A DNA stretch of 64,000 bases from positions 532,501 to 596,500 of the forward strand of contig NZ_CP116902.1 in the NCBI RefSeq assembly GCF_028471905.1. The letters are read 5' to 3'. The stretch is from Aneurinibacillus uraniidurans (GTDB lineage Bacteria; Bacillota; Bacilli; Aneurinibacillales; Aneurinibacillaceae). The notes below the pieces were generated by a model. It was not told the origin of the DNA. It was given only the letters and a program-made list of their open reading frames with translations, and ran no database searches. Positions 7,332 to 17,982 of the stretch are shown here, piece after piece; position 1 is the stretch's first letter; every line of letters starts with the position of its first letter. The position numbers and the translations under genes were made by a program.

Positions 7332-10300
7332 TTGATAATAAGATATCAAAAAAAATTTCTGATTTGCTTGTTAATTGCCCAAATTTTATTATTAGTAACC
7401 CCGGTTGGTAAGATTTATGCGGCTCCAATTACTTTTTCAAAAGTAACTGGGGCAAATAATCCATTGAATGGAGTGGGAGCACAGACAGCTAGTACGACAT
7501 CAGGAAGCATTGATTATAATAGCGATGGTTATGATGACTTGGCGATACGTACTAGTGATGATCGTTCAGTAGATGTATGGAAGAACAATGGGGATGGAAC
7601 GTTTACAAAATTGACAGGGACGAGTTCACCATTTTATGGGATAAATTTTGGAGATGGGACAGCAAATCCGATTATATTTCAACCAGGTGCTTCATGTGTG
7701 TTTGGGGATTGGGATGGCGACGGTGATACGGACATATGGAATGCTAGGTATAATGAGATGTATCGAAATGACAATGGAGTATTCACAAAAGTAACCGGAA
7801 CAAGCAATCCATTGAATGGAGTGGGAGCACAGACAGCTAATACGAAATCAGGAAGCATTGACTATAATAGCGATGGTTATGATGACTTGGCGATACGTAC
7901 TAGTGATGATCGTTCAGTAGATGTATGGAAGAACAATGGGGATGGAACGTTTACAAAATTGACAGGGACGAGTTCACCATTTTATGGGATAAATTTTGGA
8001 GATGGGACAGCAAATCCGATTATATTTCAACCAGGTACTTCATGTGTGTTTGGGGATTGGGATGGCGACGGTGATACGGACATATGGAATGCTAGGTATA
8101 ATGAGATGTATCGAAATGACAATGGAGTATTCACAAAAGTAACCGGAATAAGCAATCCATTGAATGGAGTGGGAGCACAGACAGCTAATACGACATCAGG
8201 AAGCATTGACTATAATAGCGATGGTTATGATGACTTGGCGATACGTACTAGTGATAATCGTTCAGTAGATGTATGGAAGAACAATGGGGATGGAACGTTT
8301 ACAAAATTGACAGGGACGAGTTCACCATTTTATGGGATAAATTTTGGAGATGGGACAGCAAATCCGATTATATTTCAACCAGGTGCTTCATGTGTGTTTG
8401 GGGATTGGGACAGCGATGGAGATACGGACATATGGAATGCTAGGTATAATGAGATGTATGTCCAATCCGACTCGCCTCCTAAGTTGATTGGCTCAACACC
8501 AGTTAATAATGGAACAAACTTCACGCCGAGCGGAAATATTGTGTTGAACTTTAATGAACCGATAGCATCTGCAGGTAATAAAACGATAAAGATTTATCGT
8601 TCTTCGGATAAAAGTGTTGTTGAGAGTATAGAAGCCAATTCTGCTCGTGTGACAGGTATTGGTACGAATTCAATTACAATTGATCCGAATGTCACGCTAT
8701 TGGATAATACAACTTATTATGTAACGATTGAAAAAAGTGCATTCTTTGATATTGATGGTCAAACGTATCAAGGTATTAAAAAAAGTAATCTATTTAAATT
8801 TACGACAGGTACTAGTACAACTCCGACGTATACAATTGCAACAATAGGAGATCAGTCTCTTACAGCTGTAACCGGGGGATACACAGGAGGAACGCAGGAA
8901 ACGAAGTCCGTCACGATTACCCGGACCGGAACGGGAGATCTGGCAAATCTGGCAGTAGCGTTAAGCGGAACGAATGCAGCTGATTTTGAGATTACGCAGC
9001 CACTGGCCCCAACGTTAAATGGCGGAACGCCATCTACTACCTTTACGGTGAAAGCAAAAGATGGATTGGCAGCGGGAACCTACACGGCAACCGTTACCGT
9101 GACGGCCACGAACATGACGGCCCAAACGTTTACAGTAACACAGGTGGTAGGTGCAGCCCCAACCTATACGATCTCTCCGATAGCGGATCAAACCCTCACG
9201 GGATTGACGGCAGGATACACAGGAGGAACGCAGGAAACGAAGTCCGTCACGATTACCCGGACCGGAACGGGAGATCTGGCAAATCTGGCAGTAGCGTTAA
9301 GCGGAACGAATGCAGCTGATTTTGAGATTACGCAGCCACTGGCCCCAACGTTAAATGGCGGAACGCCATCTACTACCTTTACGGTGAAAGCAAAAGATGG
9401 ATTGGCAGCGGGAACCTACACGGCAACCGTTACCGTGACGGCCACGAACATGACGGCCCAAACGTTTACAGTAACACAGGTGGTAGGTGCGGTCCCAACC
9501 TATACGATCTCTCCGATAGCGGATCAAACCCTCACGGGATTGACGGCAGGATACACAGGAGGAACGCAGGAAACGAAGTCCGTCACGATTACCCGGACCG
9601 GAACGGGAGATCTGGCAAATCTGGCAGTAGCGTTAAGCGGAACGAATGCAGCTGATTTTGAGATTACGCAGCCACTGGCCCCAACGTTAAATGGCGGAAC
9701 GCCATCTACTACCTTTACGGTGAAAGCAAAAGATGGATTGGCAGCGGGAACCTACACGGCAACCGTTACCGTGACGGCCACGAACATGACGGCCCAAACG
9801 TTTACAGTAACACAGGTGGTAGGTGCGGTCCCAACCTATACGATCTCTCCGATAGCGGATCAAACCCTCACGGGATTGACGGCAGGATACACAGGAGGAA
9901 CGCAGGAAACGAAGTCCGTCACGATTACCCGGACCGGAACGGGAGATCTGGCAAATCTGGCAGTAGCGTTAAGTGGAACGAATGGGAATGATTTTGAGAT
10001 TACGCAGCCACTGGCCCCAACGTTAAATGGCGGAACGCCATCCACTACCTTTACGGTGAAAGCGAAAGATGGATTGGCAGCGGGAACCTACACGGCAACC
10101 GTTACCGTGACGGCCACGAACATGACGGCCCAAACGTTTACAGTAACACAGGTGGTAGGTGCAGCCCCAACCTATACGATCTCTCCGATAGCGGATCAAA
10201 CCCTCACGGGATTGACGGCAGGATACACAGGAGGAACGCAGGAAACGAAGTCCGTCACGATTACCCGGACCGGAACGGGAGATCTGGCAAATCTGGCAGT

Positions 10301-13300
10301 AGCGTTAAGTGGAACGAATGGGAATGATTTTGAGATTACGCAGCCACTGGCCCCAACGTTAAATGGCGGAACACCATCCACTACCTTTACGGTGAAAGCG
10401 AAAGATGGATTGGCAGCAGGAACCTACACGGCAACCGTTACCGTGACGGCCACGAACATGACGGCCCAAACGTTTACAGTAACACAGGTGGTAGGTGCGG
10501 TCCCAACCTATACGATCTCTCCGATAGCGGATCAAACCCTCACGGGATTGACGGCAGGATACACAGGAGGAACGCAGGAAACGAAGTCCGTCACGATTAC
10601 CCGGAACGGAACGGGAGATCTGGCAAATCTGGCAGTAGCGTTAAGTGGAACGAATGGGAATGATTTTGAGATTACGCAGCCACTGGCCCCAACGTTAAAT
10701 GGCGGAACGCCATCCACTACCTTTACGGTGAAAGCGAAAGATGGATTGGCAGCGGGAACCTACACGGCAACCGTTACCGTGACGGCCACGAACATGACGG
10801 CCCAAACGTTTACGGTGACACAGGTGGTAGGTGCGGCCCCAACCTATACGATCTCTCCGATAGCGGATCAAACCCTCACGGGATTGACGGCAGGATACAC
10901 GGGAGGAACACAAGAAACGAAGTCCGTCATGATTACCCGGACAGGAACGGGAGATCTGGCAAATCTGGCAGTAGAGTTAAGCGGAACGAATGGGAATGAT
11001 TTTGAGATTACGCAGCCACTGGCCCCAATGTTAAATGGCGGAACGCCATCTACTACCTTTACGGTGAAAGCGAAAGATGGATTGGCAGCGGGAACCTACA
11101 CGGCAACCGTCACCGTGACGGCCACGAACATGACGGCCCAAACGTTTACGGTGACACAGGTGGTAGGTGCGGCCCCAACCTATACGATCTCTCCGATAGC
11201 GGATCAAACCCTCACGGGATTGACGGCAGGATACACAGGAGGAACGCAGGAAACGAAGTCCGTCACGATTACCCGGACCGGAACGGGAGATCTGGCAAAT
11301 CTGGCAGTAGCGTTAAGTGGAACGAATGGGAATGATTTTGAGATTACGCAGCCACTGGCCCCAACGTTAAATGGCGGAACGCCATCCACTACCTTTACGG
11401 TGAAAGCGAAAGATGGATTGGCAGCGGGAACCTACACGGCAACCGTCACTGTGACAGCAACGAACATGTCAGCTCAAACGTTTACGGTAATTCAAGTGGT
11501 GAGTACGGAATCAGCACAGAATGCTAGTCTGAGCCTCTCCACAGCGAACTTTGACAAGAAAACAGAGAATCAGTCGGATGTTGTTATCGCGATGACTTTG
11601 CATGGAAATATGTTTAACGGCATTCAGCATGGCGGGGCAATGTTAACTGAGGGTATGGATTACACGGTAACTTCAGGAGATACGGTCACCATTAAGAAGG
11701 AATACCTGGAAAAACAAAGCCTGGGAACAGTAACATTATTATTTATTTTTAATGGCGGCCAGCCTCAAAATTTGGCGATAACGATTAGTAATACGACGCC
11801 GATTCCAGCTGCACCGAGTGTAACAGCTAATGATATAACGAACAAACTGGTAGGTGCGGACGGGACAATGGAATACTCTACAAACAACGGAATGAACTGG
11901 ATGACGTATGATCCAGGCAATGAGCCAGTGTTTAATGGAACCTTTACAGTCCTAGTGCGGGTAAAAGCAAGTGGACATATTCCTGCAGGAGCCACTACAA
12001 GTGTAAGCTTTACGACAAATCCTTCTGCAAACACCGGCGGAGGCGGTGGTGGCGGAAGTAGCACACCAACACAATCTACTACATCAAGTACGCCAAATAC
12101 ATGGGTTGAAGTACTGGTTAATGGGAAGGCTGAAAATGCAGGAATTGTCTCAACCACCAAAGTGAACGATCAAACCGTAACAACCATTGCGGTTGATCCG
12201 AAGAAACTCGACGACAAACTAGCAGCAGAGGGTCAACATGCGATCATCACCATTCCAGTGAAGACAAAGTCTGATGTTCTGGTTGGAGAACTAACCGGAC
12301 AAATGGTCAAAAACATGGAACGAAAGCAGGCGGTCATCGAAATCAAAACTGATAAGGCATCGTATACGGTGCCCGCACAGCAGATTAACATTGACGCCGT
12401 ATCTGAGCAAATCGGCAAGAGTGTGAACCTGCAAGACATTAAAGTAAAGATAGAGATTTCCAAACCGACAGCAGAAACCACCAAGATCGTGGAAAATGCA
12501 GCCGTAAAAGGAGAATTCACGATCGTAGCCTTACCGCTCAATTTCACAGTCAAAGGTACGTATGGGGATAAAACAATTGATGTTTTCAAGTTCAACGCAT
12601 ATGTAGAACGAACCATCGCCATTCCAGACGGAGTAGACCCGAACAAGATTACAACAGGCGTGGTCGTAGAACCGGATGGAACCGTTCGGCATGTACCGAC
12701 GAAAGTGGTTAAAATCGATGGGAAGTATTTTGCGAAAATCCATAGTTTAACAAACAGTACGTATTCCATTGTCTGGCATCCTCTGGAGTTTAAAGATGTA
12801 GAGAAACACTGGGCGAAGAATGCGGTGAATGACATGGGTTCACGGATGGTGATTAGCGGCGTCGGTCATGATCTCTTTAATCCAGACCAGGATATTACGC
12901 GTGCAGAGTTTGCGGCAATCATGGTTCGTGGGTTAGGGATTAAGCAAGAGGATGGTGCTGTGCCATTTACAGATGTCAAAGCAGCAGATTGGTACAGTGG
13001 AGCGGTGCAAGCCGCGTACAAGTACAATCTGATCCGTGGGTTTGAGGATGGTACCTTCCGCCCGAACGACAAGATTACGCGGGAACAGGCGATGGCTATT
13101 ATCGCCAAAGCGATGAAAATCACCGATCTGCAAGCAAAACTTCAGCCTAAAGAAGCAGGAGAACTGTTGCTTCCATTCATAGATGCGAAACAGGCATCGG
13201 AGTGGGCGAAGGAAGGGGTTGCAGATTGCGTGCAAGCAGGTCTGGTTTCCGGTAGAAATGGTCAGCAACTGGCACCAAAAGAGTTTATCTCGAGAGCGGA

Positions 13301-13349
13301 GGTTGCGGCGATTGTTCAGCGACTTTTACAAAAGTCTGAGTTAATTTAA
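7332..13349 (+). CDS. Giant exported SLH-domain surface protein with repeat arrays
   Basis: A 2005-residue secreted protein. Start TTG 7332 is chosen because GAGGAGGT lies 5 bases upstream and a signal peptide follows at once (KKFLICLLIAQILLLV, cut near YAA). Domains in order: three FG-GAP/VCBS-like units of 116 residues (~37-376) with Asp-rich calcium-type loops (DYNSDGYDD, DWDGDGDTD); a Big_5-like Ig domain (~377-495); eight 112-residue Ig-like repeats (~497-1392); a CBM_X2-like domain (~1393-1490); a short DUF4073-like domain; a Gly-rich linker near 1570; a ~220-residue beta-rich domain; and three SLH motifs (~1819-2003) that bind pyruvylated cell-wall polymer. It is therefore anchored in the S-layer zone and projects outward. 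The repeats are almost identical at DNA level, a sign of recent expansion. A terminator follows at 13369, and a small collar gene lies 140 bases downstream. Confidence 0.92.
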   Translation: MIIRYQKKFLICLLIAQILLLVTPVGKIYAAPITFSKVTGANNPLNGVGAQTASTTSGSIDYNSDGYDDLAIRTSDDRSVDVWKNNGDGTFTKLTGTSSPFYGINFGDGTANPIIFQPGASCVFGDWDGDGDTDIWNARYNEMYRNDNGVFTKVTGTSNPLNGVGAQTANTKSGSIDYNSDGYDDLAIRTSDDRSVDVWKNNGDGTFTKLTGTSSPFYGINFGDGTANPIIFQPGTSCVFGDWDGDGDTDIWNARYNEMYRNDNGVFTKVTGISNPLNGVGAQTANTTSGSIDYNSDGYDDLAIRTSDNRSVDVWKNNGDGTFTKLTGTSSPFYGINFGDGTANPIIFQPGASCVFGDWDSDGDTDIWNARYNEMYVQSDSPPKLIGSTPVNNGTNFTPSGNIVLNFNEPIASAGNKTIKIYRSSDKSVVESIEANSARVTGIGTNSITIDPNVTLLDNTTYYVTIEKSAFFDIDGQTYQGIKKSNLFKFTTGTSTTPTYTIATIGDQSLTAVTGGYTGGTQETKSVTITRTGTGDLANLAVALSGTNAADFEITQPLAPTLNGGTPSTTFTVKAKDGLAAGTYTATVTVTATNMTAQTFTVTQVVGAAPTYTISPIADQTLTGLTAGYTGGTQETKSVTITRTGTGDLANLAVALSGTNAADFEITQPLAPTLNGGTPSTTFTVKAKDGLAAGTYTATVTVTATNMTAQTFTVTQVVGAVPTYTISPIADQTLTGLTAGYTGGTQETKSVTITRTGTGDLANLAVALSGTNAADFEITQPLAPTLNGGTPSTTFTVKAKDGLAAGTYTATVTVTATNMTAQTFTVTQVVGAVPTYTISPIADQTLTGLTAGYTGGTQETKSVTITRTGTGDLANLAVALSGTNGNDFEITQPLAPTLNGGTPSTTFTVKAKDGLAAGTYTATVTVTATNMTAQTFTVTQVVGAAPTYTISPIADQTLTGLTAGYTGGTQETKSVTITRTGTGDLANLAVALSGTNGNDFEITQPLAPTLNGGTPSTTFTVKAKDGLAAGTYTATVTVTATNMTAQTFTVTQVVGAVPTYTISPIADQTLTGLTAGYTGGTQETKSVTITRNGTGDLANLAVALSGTNGNDFEITQPLAPTLNGGTPSTTFTVKAKDGLAAGTYTATVTVTATNMTAQTFTVTQVVGAAPTYTISPIADQTLTGLTAGYTGGTQETKSVMITRTGTGDLANLAVELSGTNGNDFEITQPLAPMLNGGTPSTTFTVKAKDGLAAGTYTATVTVTATNMTAQTFTVTQVVGAAPTYTISPIADQTLTGLTAGYTGGTQETKSVTITRTGTGDLANLAVALSGTNGNDFEITQPLAPTLNGGTPSTTFTVKAKDGLAAGTYTATVTVTATNMSAQTFTVIQVVSTESAQNASLSLSTANFDKKTENQSDVVIAMTLHGNMFNGIQHGGAMLTEGMDYTVTSGDTVTIKKEYLEKQSLGTVTLLFIFNGGQPQNLAITISNTTPIPAAPSVTANDITNKLVGADGTMEYSTNNGMNWMTYDPGNEPVFNGTFTVLVRVKASGHIPAGATTSVSFTTNPSANTGGGGGGGSSTPTQSTTSSTPNTWVEVLVNGKAENAGIVSTTKVNDQTVTTIAVDPKKLDDKLAAEGQHAIITIPVKTKSDVLVGELTGQMVKNMERKQAVIEIKTDKASYTVPAQQINIDAVSEQIGKSVNLQDIKVKIEISKPTAETTKIVENAAVKGEFTIVALPLNFTVKGTYGDKTIDVFKFNAYVERTIAIPDGVDPNKITTGVVVEPDGTVRHVPTKVVKIDGKYFAKIHSLTNSTYSIVWHPLEFKDVEKHWAKNAVNDMGSRMVISGVGHDLFNPDQDITRAEFAAIMVRGLGIKQEDGAVPFTDVKAADWYSGAVQAAYKYNLIRGFEDGTFRPNDKITREQAMAIIAKAMKITDLQAKLQPKEAGELLLPFIDAKQASEWAKEGVADCVQAGLVSGRNGQQLAPKEFISRAEVAAIVQRLLQKSELI
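7440..8460 (+). repeat. Three 348-bp FG-GAP/VCBS-like coding repeats
   Basis: The phrase CCATTGAATGGAGTGGGAGC recurs at 7461, 7809 and 8157, giving a period of 348 bases (116 codons). The units differ by only a few bases, mostly silent or conservative (Asp to Asn, Gly to Ser). Confidence 0.93.
8820..11507 (+). repeat. Eight tandem 336-bp Ig-like coding repeats
   Basis: Unit length is 336 bases (112 codons). Unit 1 has a divergent first 16 codons (TYTIATIGDQSLTAV) and unit 8 a divergent end (NMSAQTFTVIQVV). Units 1-3 carry NAADFE and units 4-8 carry NGNDFE at the same place, and linkers alternate between GAA and GAV. This mosaic suggests block duplication and gene conversion. Confidence 0.95.
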
Positions 13350-13368
13350 CGAAAGAGGCAAGATTTAA

Positions 13369-13413
13369 AGAGCCTGACATATTCTCTTATAGGGTAGTAT
13401 GTTAGGCTTTTTT
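13369..13413 (+). terminator. Terminator of the SLH gene, repeat family 'GCCTGACATA'
   Basis: AGCCTGACAT pairs with ATGTTAGGCT around a CTTATAGGG centre, then six T. It is one of seven related hairpins in the window; the others lie between 58.0 and 62.7 kb. Confidence 0.85.
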
Positions 13414-13488
13414 AGGTAACTTGAAATGATCGCATAAACGAATATCTCATTCAAAACGAAAAAAATTTCGAAAAGGAGTATAGGGGAT

Positions 13489-13737
13489 ATGGAATTTTTT
13501 ATGGGGAGTATTATACAATGGCCAATGGATCGAGCACCTGAGGGTTGGAAGCTTTGTGATGGGCAATTACTACCAATTACTCAATATCAAGCACTGTATT
13601 CTCTAATAGGCAACAAATACGGTGGTGACGGAAGAACAAACTTTGCTTTACCCGACTTGCGTGGACGATCCGCCAATCCTGCGACAGCTATGAATTGCAT
13701 TATTTGCATAGATGGAAGATATCCTGACAGACCATAA
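13489..13737 (+). CDS. Minimal tail-collar (MdpB-like) protein
   Basis: An 82-residue collar-type protein with AAGGAG 13 bases before ATG 13489. It has the N-terminal half of the family (GSIIQWPMDRAPEGW, LCDGQ, YGGDGRTNFALPDLRGR), then jumps directly to the C-terminal segment (MNCIICIDGRYPDRP). The His-containing middle and low-complexity region of the 195-residue neighbour at 4727 are absent. It is either a natural mini form or an in-frame deletion product; punctuation is intact, so it is probably expressed. It is followed by its own terminator. Confidence 0.8.
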   Translation: MEFFMGSIIQWPMDRAPEGWKLCDGQLLPITQYQALYSLIGNKYGGDGRTNFALPDLRGRSANPATAMNCIICIDGRYPDRP

Positions 13738-13745
13738 CTATAAAG

Positions 13746-13783
13746 AATCCCCACTATCTAAGCTATAGGTATAGTGGGGATTT
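13746..13783 (+). terminator. Intrinsic terminator after the mini collar gene
   Basis: AATCCCCACTAT pairs with ATAGTGGGGATT, followed by a T-rich tail. Confidence 0.85.
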
Positions 13784-13897
13784 CTATTTCTAAGCCTCTT
13801 TAGTCTTGGATGCAATCACCCGCATCGAGTATAATTGTAATGGGTGTGCATAATACTATTATGTGGAAAAGCATCGAAAATAAGGAGGCTACTCTTC

Positions 13898-14350
13898 ATG
13901 AAATTGCGTGATGAAATGCCGGAATTTACAGGTGTGGCTGAGTGGGTAAATGGCAGCGTGGCAAAAGCCGAGCTGGCAGGTGCGCCTGTACTTGTTCATT
14001 TCTGGTCGATTAGCTGTCATTCCTGTAAAGAGACGCTGCCACAGCTGATTGAATGGCGTGATCAGTACCGGGATAAGGGGCTTCGTGTAATCAGTATTCA
14101 TATGCCTCGCTCGGAAAAAGACACAGAAGTTGGCCCTGTTAAAGAAGCGATTCAGCAGTATGGTTTAACGCACCCTGTTGCAATTGATAACAACCATAAA
14201 ATCGTGGACGCGTATCAAAACCAGTATGTTCCGGCTTACTACCTGTTCGATGAAGAACAGAAACTCCGTCATTATCAGGCAGGAGAGAAGGGGCTTAGCA
14301 TGCTTGCGAAACGTTTGAGCCGCGTGATGGGATCGGAGGAATTGGCATAA
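13898..14350 (+). CDS. Thioredoxin-like (TlpA/ResA-type) protein
   Basis: A 150-residue thioredoxin-fold protein that begins at ATG 13898, 10 bases after AAGGAGG. The active-site motif is WSISCHSCK (Cys near residues 45 and 48), and the cis-Pro site is VPAYYLFDE near residue 111. It has no signal peptide or membrane anchor, so it should act in the cytoplasm, unlike classical TlpA/ResA. It may be a peroxiredoxin-like or general disulfide reductase. Its stop overlaps the gcvH start by one base (TAATG), so the two are co-translated. That suggests a link with lipoyl or redox chemistry, but this is inference. Confidence 0.8.
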   Translation: MKLRDEMPEFTGVAEWVNGSVAKAELAGAPVLVHFWSISCHSCKETLPQLIEWRDQYRDKGLRVISIHMPRSEKDTEVGPVKEAIQQYGLTHPVAIDNNHKIVDAYQNQYVPAYYLFDEEQKLRHYQAGEKGLSMLAKRLSRVMGSEELA

Positions 14351-14730
14351 TGAATCTACCAACCAATTTGAAATACAGCGAAGAACATGAGTGGGTGCGC
14401 GTAGAAGGAAATAAAGCGTATGTGGGCATTACTGAATTCGCGCAGTCAGAACTCGGTGATATCGTATTTGTTGAGCTTCCGTCTGTTGGGACAGATGTGA
14501 AGCAGGACGACCCGTTCGGAAGTGTCGAGTCCGTGAAAACGGTATCAGAACTGTATGCTCCGGTTAGTGGAAAAGTGATCGAAGTGAACAAGGGACTTGA
14601 GGACTCGCCTGAGCTTGTCAACGAATCACCCTATGAGAAAGCGTGGATGATTGCTGTTGAACTGTCTGACCCATCTGAATTGGATAAATTAATGGATGCG
14701 GCTGCATATGAAGCGATGACGAAAGAATAA
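14350..14730 (+). CDS. gcvH: Glycine cleavage system H protein
   Basis: A 126-residue lipoyl carrier protein of the glycine cleavage system; it shuttles the aminomethyl group between the P and T proteins, and in Bacillales also serves lipoate assembly. The lipoylated lysine lies in [12 protein letters not shown] near residue 63. The length and the [10 protein letters not shown] motif match the family. It is preceded by GGATCGGAGGAATT inside the thioredoxin gene and overlaps it by one base. No gcvP or gcvT genes are in the window. Confidence 0.95.
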   Translation: MNLPTNLKYSEEHEWVRVEGNKAYVGITEFAQSELGDIVFVELPSVGTDVKQDDPFGSVESVKTVSELYAPVSGKVIEVNKGLEDSPELVNESPYEKAWMIAVELSDPSELDKLMDAAAYEAMTKE

Positions 14731-14746
14731 AAGATTGGTACGATAG

Positions 14747-14779
14747 CAGGAGGAGGCCGCTGTGCCGACTCCTGTTTTT
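14747..14779 (+). terminator. Probable terminator after gcvH
   Basis: CAGGAG (14747-14752) pairs with CTCCTG (14769-14774), followed by five T. The stem is short, so strength is uncertain. Confidence 0.5.
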
Positions 14780-14804
14780 CATTCTGGTCACAAGGTGGGA
14801 CGCC

Positions 14805-15356
14805 ATGAGCTTTCACGGACAACATATTCTTCCAGCCGCACGCGATATGAAAGATTTTGAGAAAATCCTTGAGAGCCCCTATGAATATGGCGTTTTTCTC
14901 GATACGCATATCGCTCGGCTCAAAAGCCTGTACAAAGCCGCACACGATGCGAAGAAAAAAATGTTCCTGCATGCGGATCTTGTCCATGGCTTGAAAAATG
15001 ATGAATACGCAACAGAATACATATGTCAGGAATTCAAGCCCGTCGGTGTCATCTCGACTCGAGCCAATGTCATTTTGAAAGCCCGGCAAAAAGGGGTACT
15101 GGCTATTCAACGTGTGTTTTTGCTTGATACAAACGCGCTTGAAAAAAGTTATACGCTTCTAGAGAAGACGAAACCAGACTATATTGAGGTGCTGCCAGGG
15201 GCGATGCCGCATATTATCACCGAGGTGAAGCAGCGGGCGGGCATTCCTATTTTTGCGGGTGGCTTGATACGAACAAGAGAAGATGTAGAGCGGGCGCTCG
15301 CTGCCGGTGCGACGGCGGTAACAACTTCTAATCGTGAACTCTGGGATATGTATTGA
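14805..15356 (+). CDS. glpP: Glycerol-3-phosphate-responsive antiterminator GlpP
   Basis: A 183-residue TIM-barrel RNA-binding regulator. In Bacillus, GlpP with bound glycerol-3-phosphate lets RNA polymerase read through leader terminators of glpFK and glpD. Motifs seen include HADLVHGLKNDEYA (around residues 56-69), the STRANVILKARQ stretch, a PDYIEVLPGAMP segment and the C-terminal IFAGGLIRT phosphate-binding loop. Length equals the family norm. The ribosome site is AAGGTGGG. The stop codon lies inside the cre/-35 region of the next promoter, and glpF, glpK and glpD follow with candidate target leaders. Confidence 0.95.
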   Translation: MSFHGQHILPAARDMKDFEKILESPYEYGVFLDTHIARLKSLYKAAHDAKKKMFLHADLVHGLKNDEYATEYICQEFKPVGVISTRANVILKARQKGVLAIQRVFLLDTNALEKSYTLLEKTKPDYIEVLPGAMPHIITEVKQRAGIPIFAGGLIRTREDVERALAAGATAVTTSNRELWDMY

Positions 15357-15381
15357 CAACGTTTTCATTTTGACATATCAT
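15353..15381 (+). promoter_or_regulatory. glpF promoter with overlapping cre site
   Basis: TTGACA (15353-15358), 17 bases, TATCAT (15376-15381): a good sigma-A promoter. TGACAACGTTTTCA at 15354-15367 matches the CcpA cre consensus TGWNANCGNTNWCA at every defined position and covers the -35. Carbon catabolite repression of glpFK is the natural reading. Confidence 0.85.
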
Positions 15382-15386
15382 AGGAA

Positions 15387-15473
15387 ACAAGTTAATACAT
15401 GTGACGGAGAAATGGAGACTCACACGAATGTCCTTTTTACAAGAAAGGACGTTTCGTTGTGAGTCTCTTTTCT
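15387..15473 (+). promoter_or_regulatory. GlpP-type leader and terminator of glpFK
   Basis: The transcript should begin near ACAAGTTAATA (15387-15397), a motif also at the 5' end of the glpD leader. A terminator follows: GAGACTCACA (from 15415) pairs with TGTGAGTCTC (to 15467), then a T-rich run. In the known mechanism GlpP prevents termination here when glycerol-3-phosphate is present. Confidence 0.8.
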
Positions 15474-15509
15474 TTTGTCTAAAACAAAAAAAGAGAAGGG
15501 GACAGTACG

Positions 15510-17835
<2,326 letters not shown>

Positions 17836-17848
17836 TCCGTAACTGTGA

Positions 17849-17953
17849 TACAATAAACACAAGTTAATAAATCGGTTGGAGCTTAGGAGAGACCACACTG
17901 CGCGATGATGATTCATGAGAATGATCGTCGTGTATGTTGTGGTCTCTTTTTTT
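17849..17953 (+). promoter_or_regulatory. glpD promoter -10 and GlpP-type leader terminator
   Basis: TACAAT at 17849-17854 is the -10; no good -35 is visible. ACAAGTTAATA follows at 17859-17869, as in the glpF leader at the same distance from the -10. A long hairpin (GAGACCACA from 17889 with TGTGGTCTC to 17946) with seven T closes the leader before the glpD ribosome site. Confidence 0.8.
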
Positions 17954-17982
17954 GCATCCTTATGCCCATAGGAGGAATAAAC

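Noticed and set aside
9860-11389. Repeated 61-codon minus-strand frames inside the SLH gene
   Set aside because: They recur every 336 bases as the shadow of the coding repeats and have no ribosome sites.
8820-11507. Long tandem repeats considered as a CRISPR or satellite array
   Set aside because: Unit length is 336 bases with an unbroken reading frame and no spacers, so these are protein repeats.
12233-12835. 200-codon minus-strand frame
   Set aside because: It is opposite a well-supported domain of the SLH protein, lacks a start signal and shows no family motif.
2227-13737. The collar genes as part of a prophage
   Set aside because: No capsid, terminase, portal, lysis or integrase genes are present, and the neighbours are GNAT and SLH genes, so a prophage is not supported.
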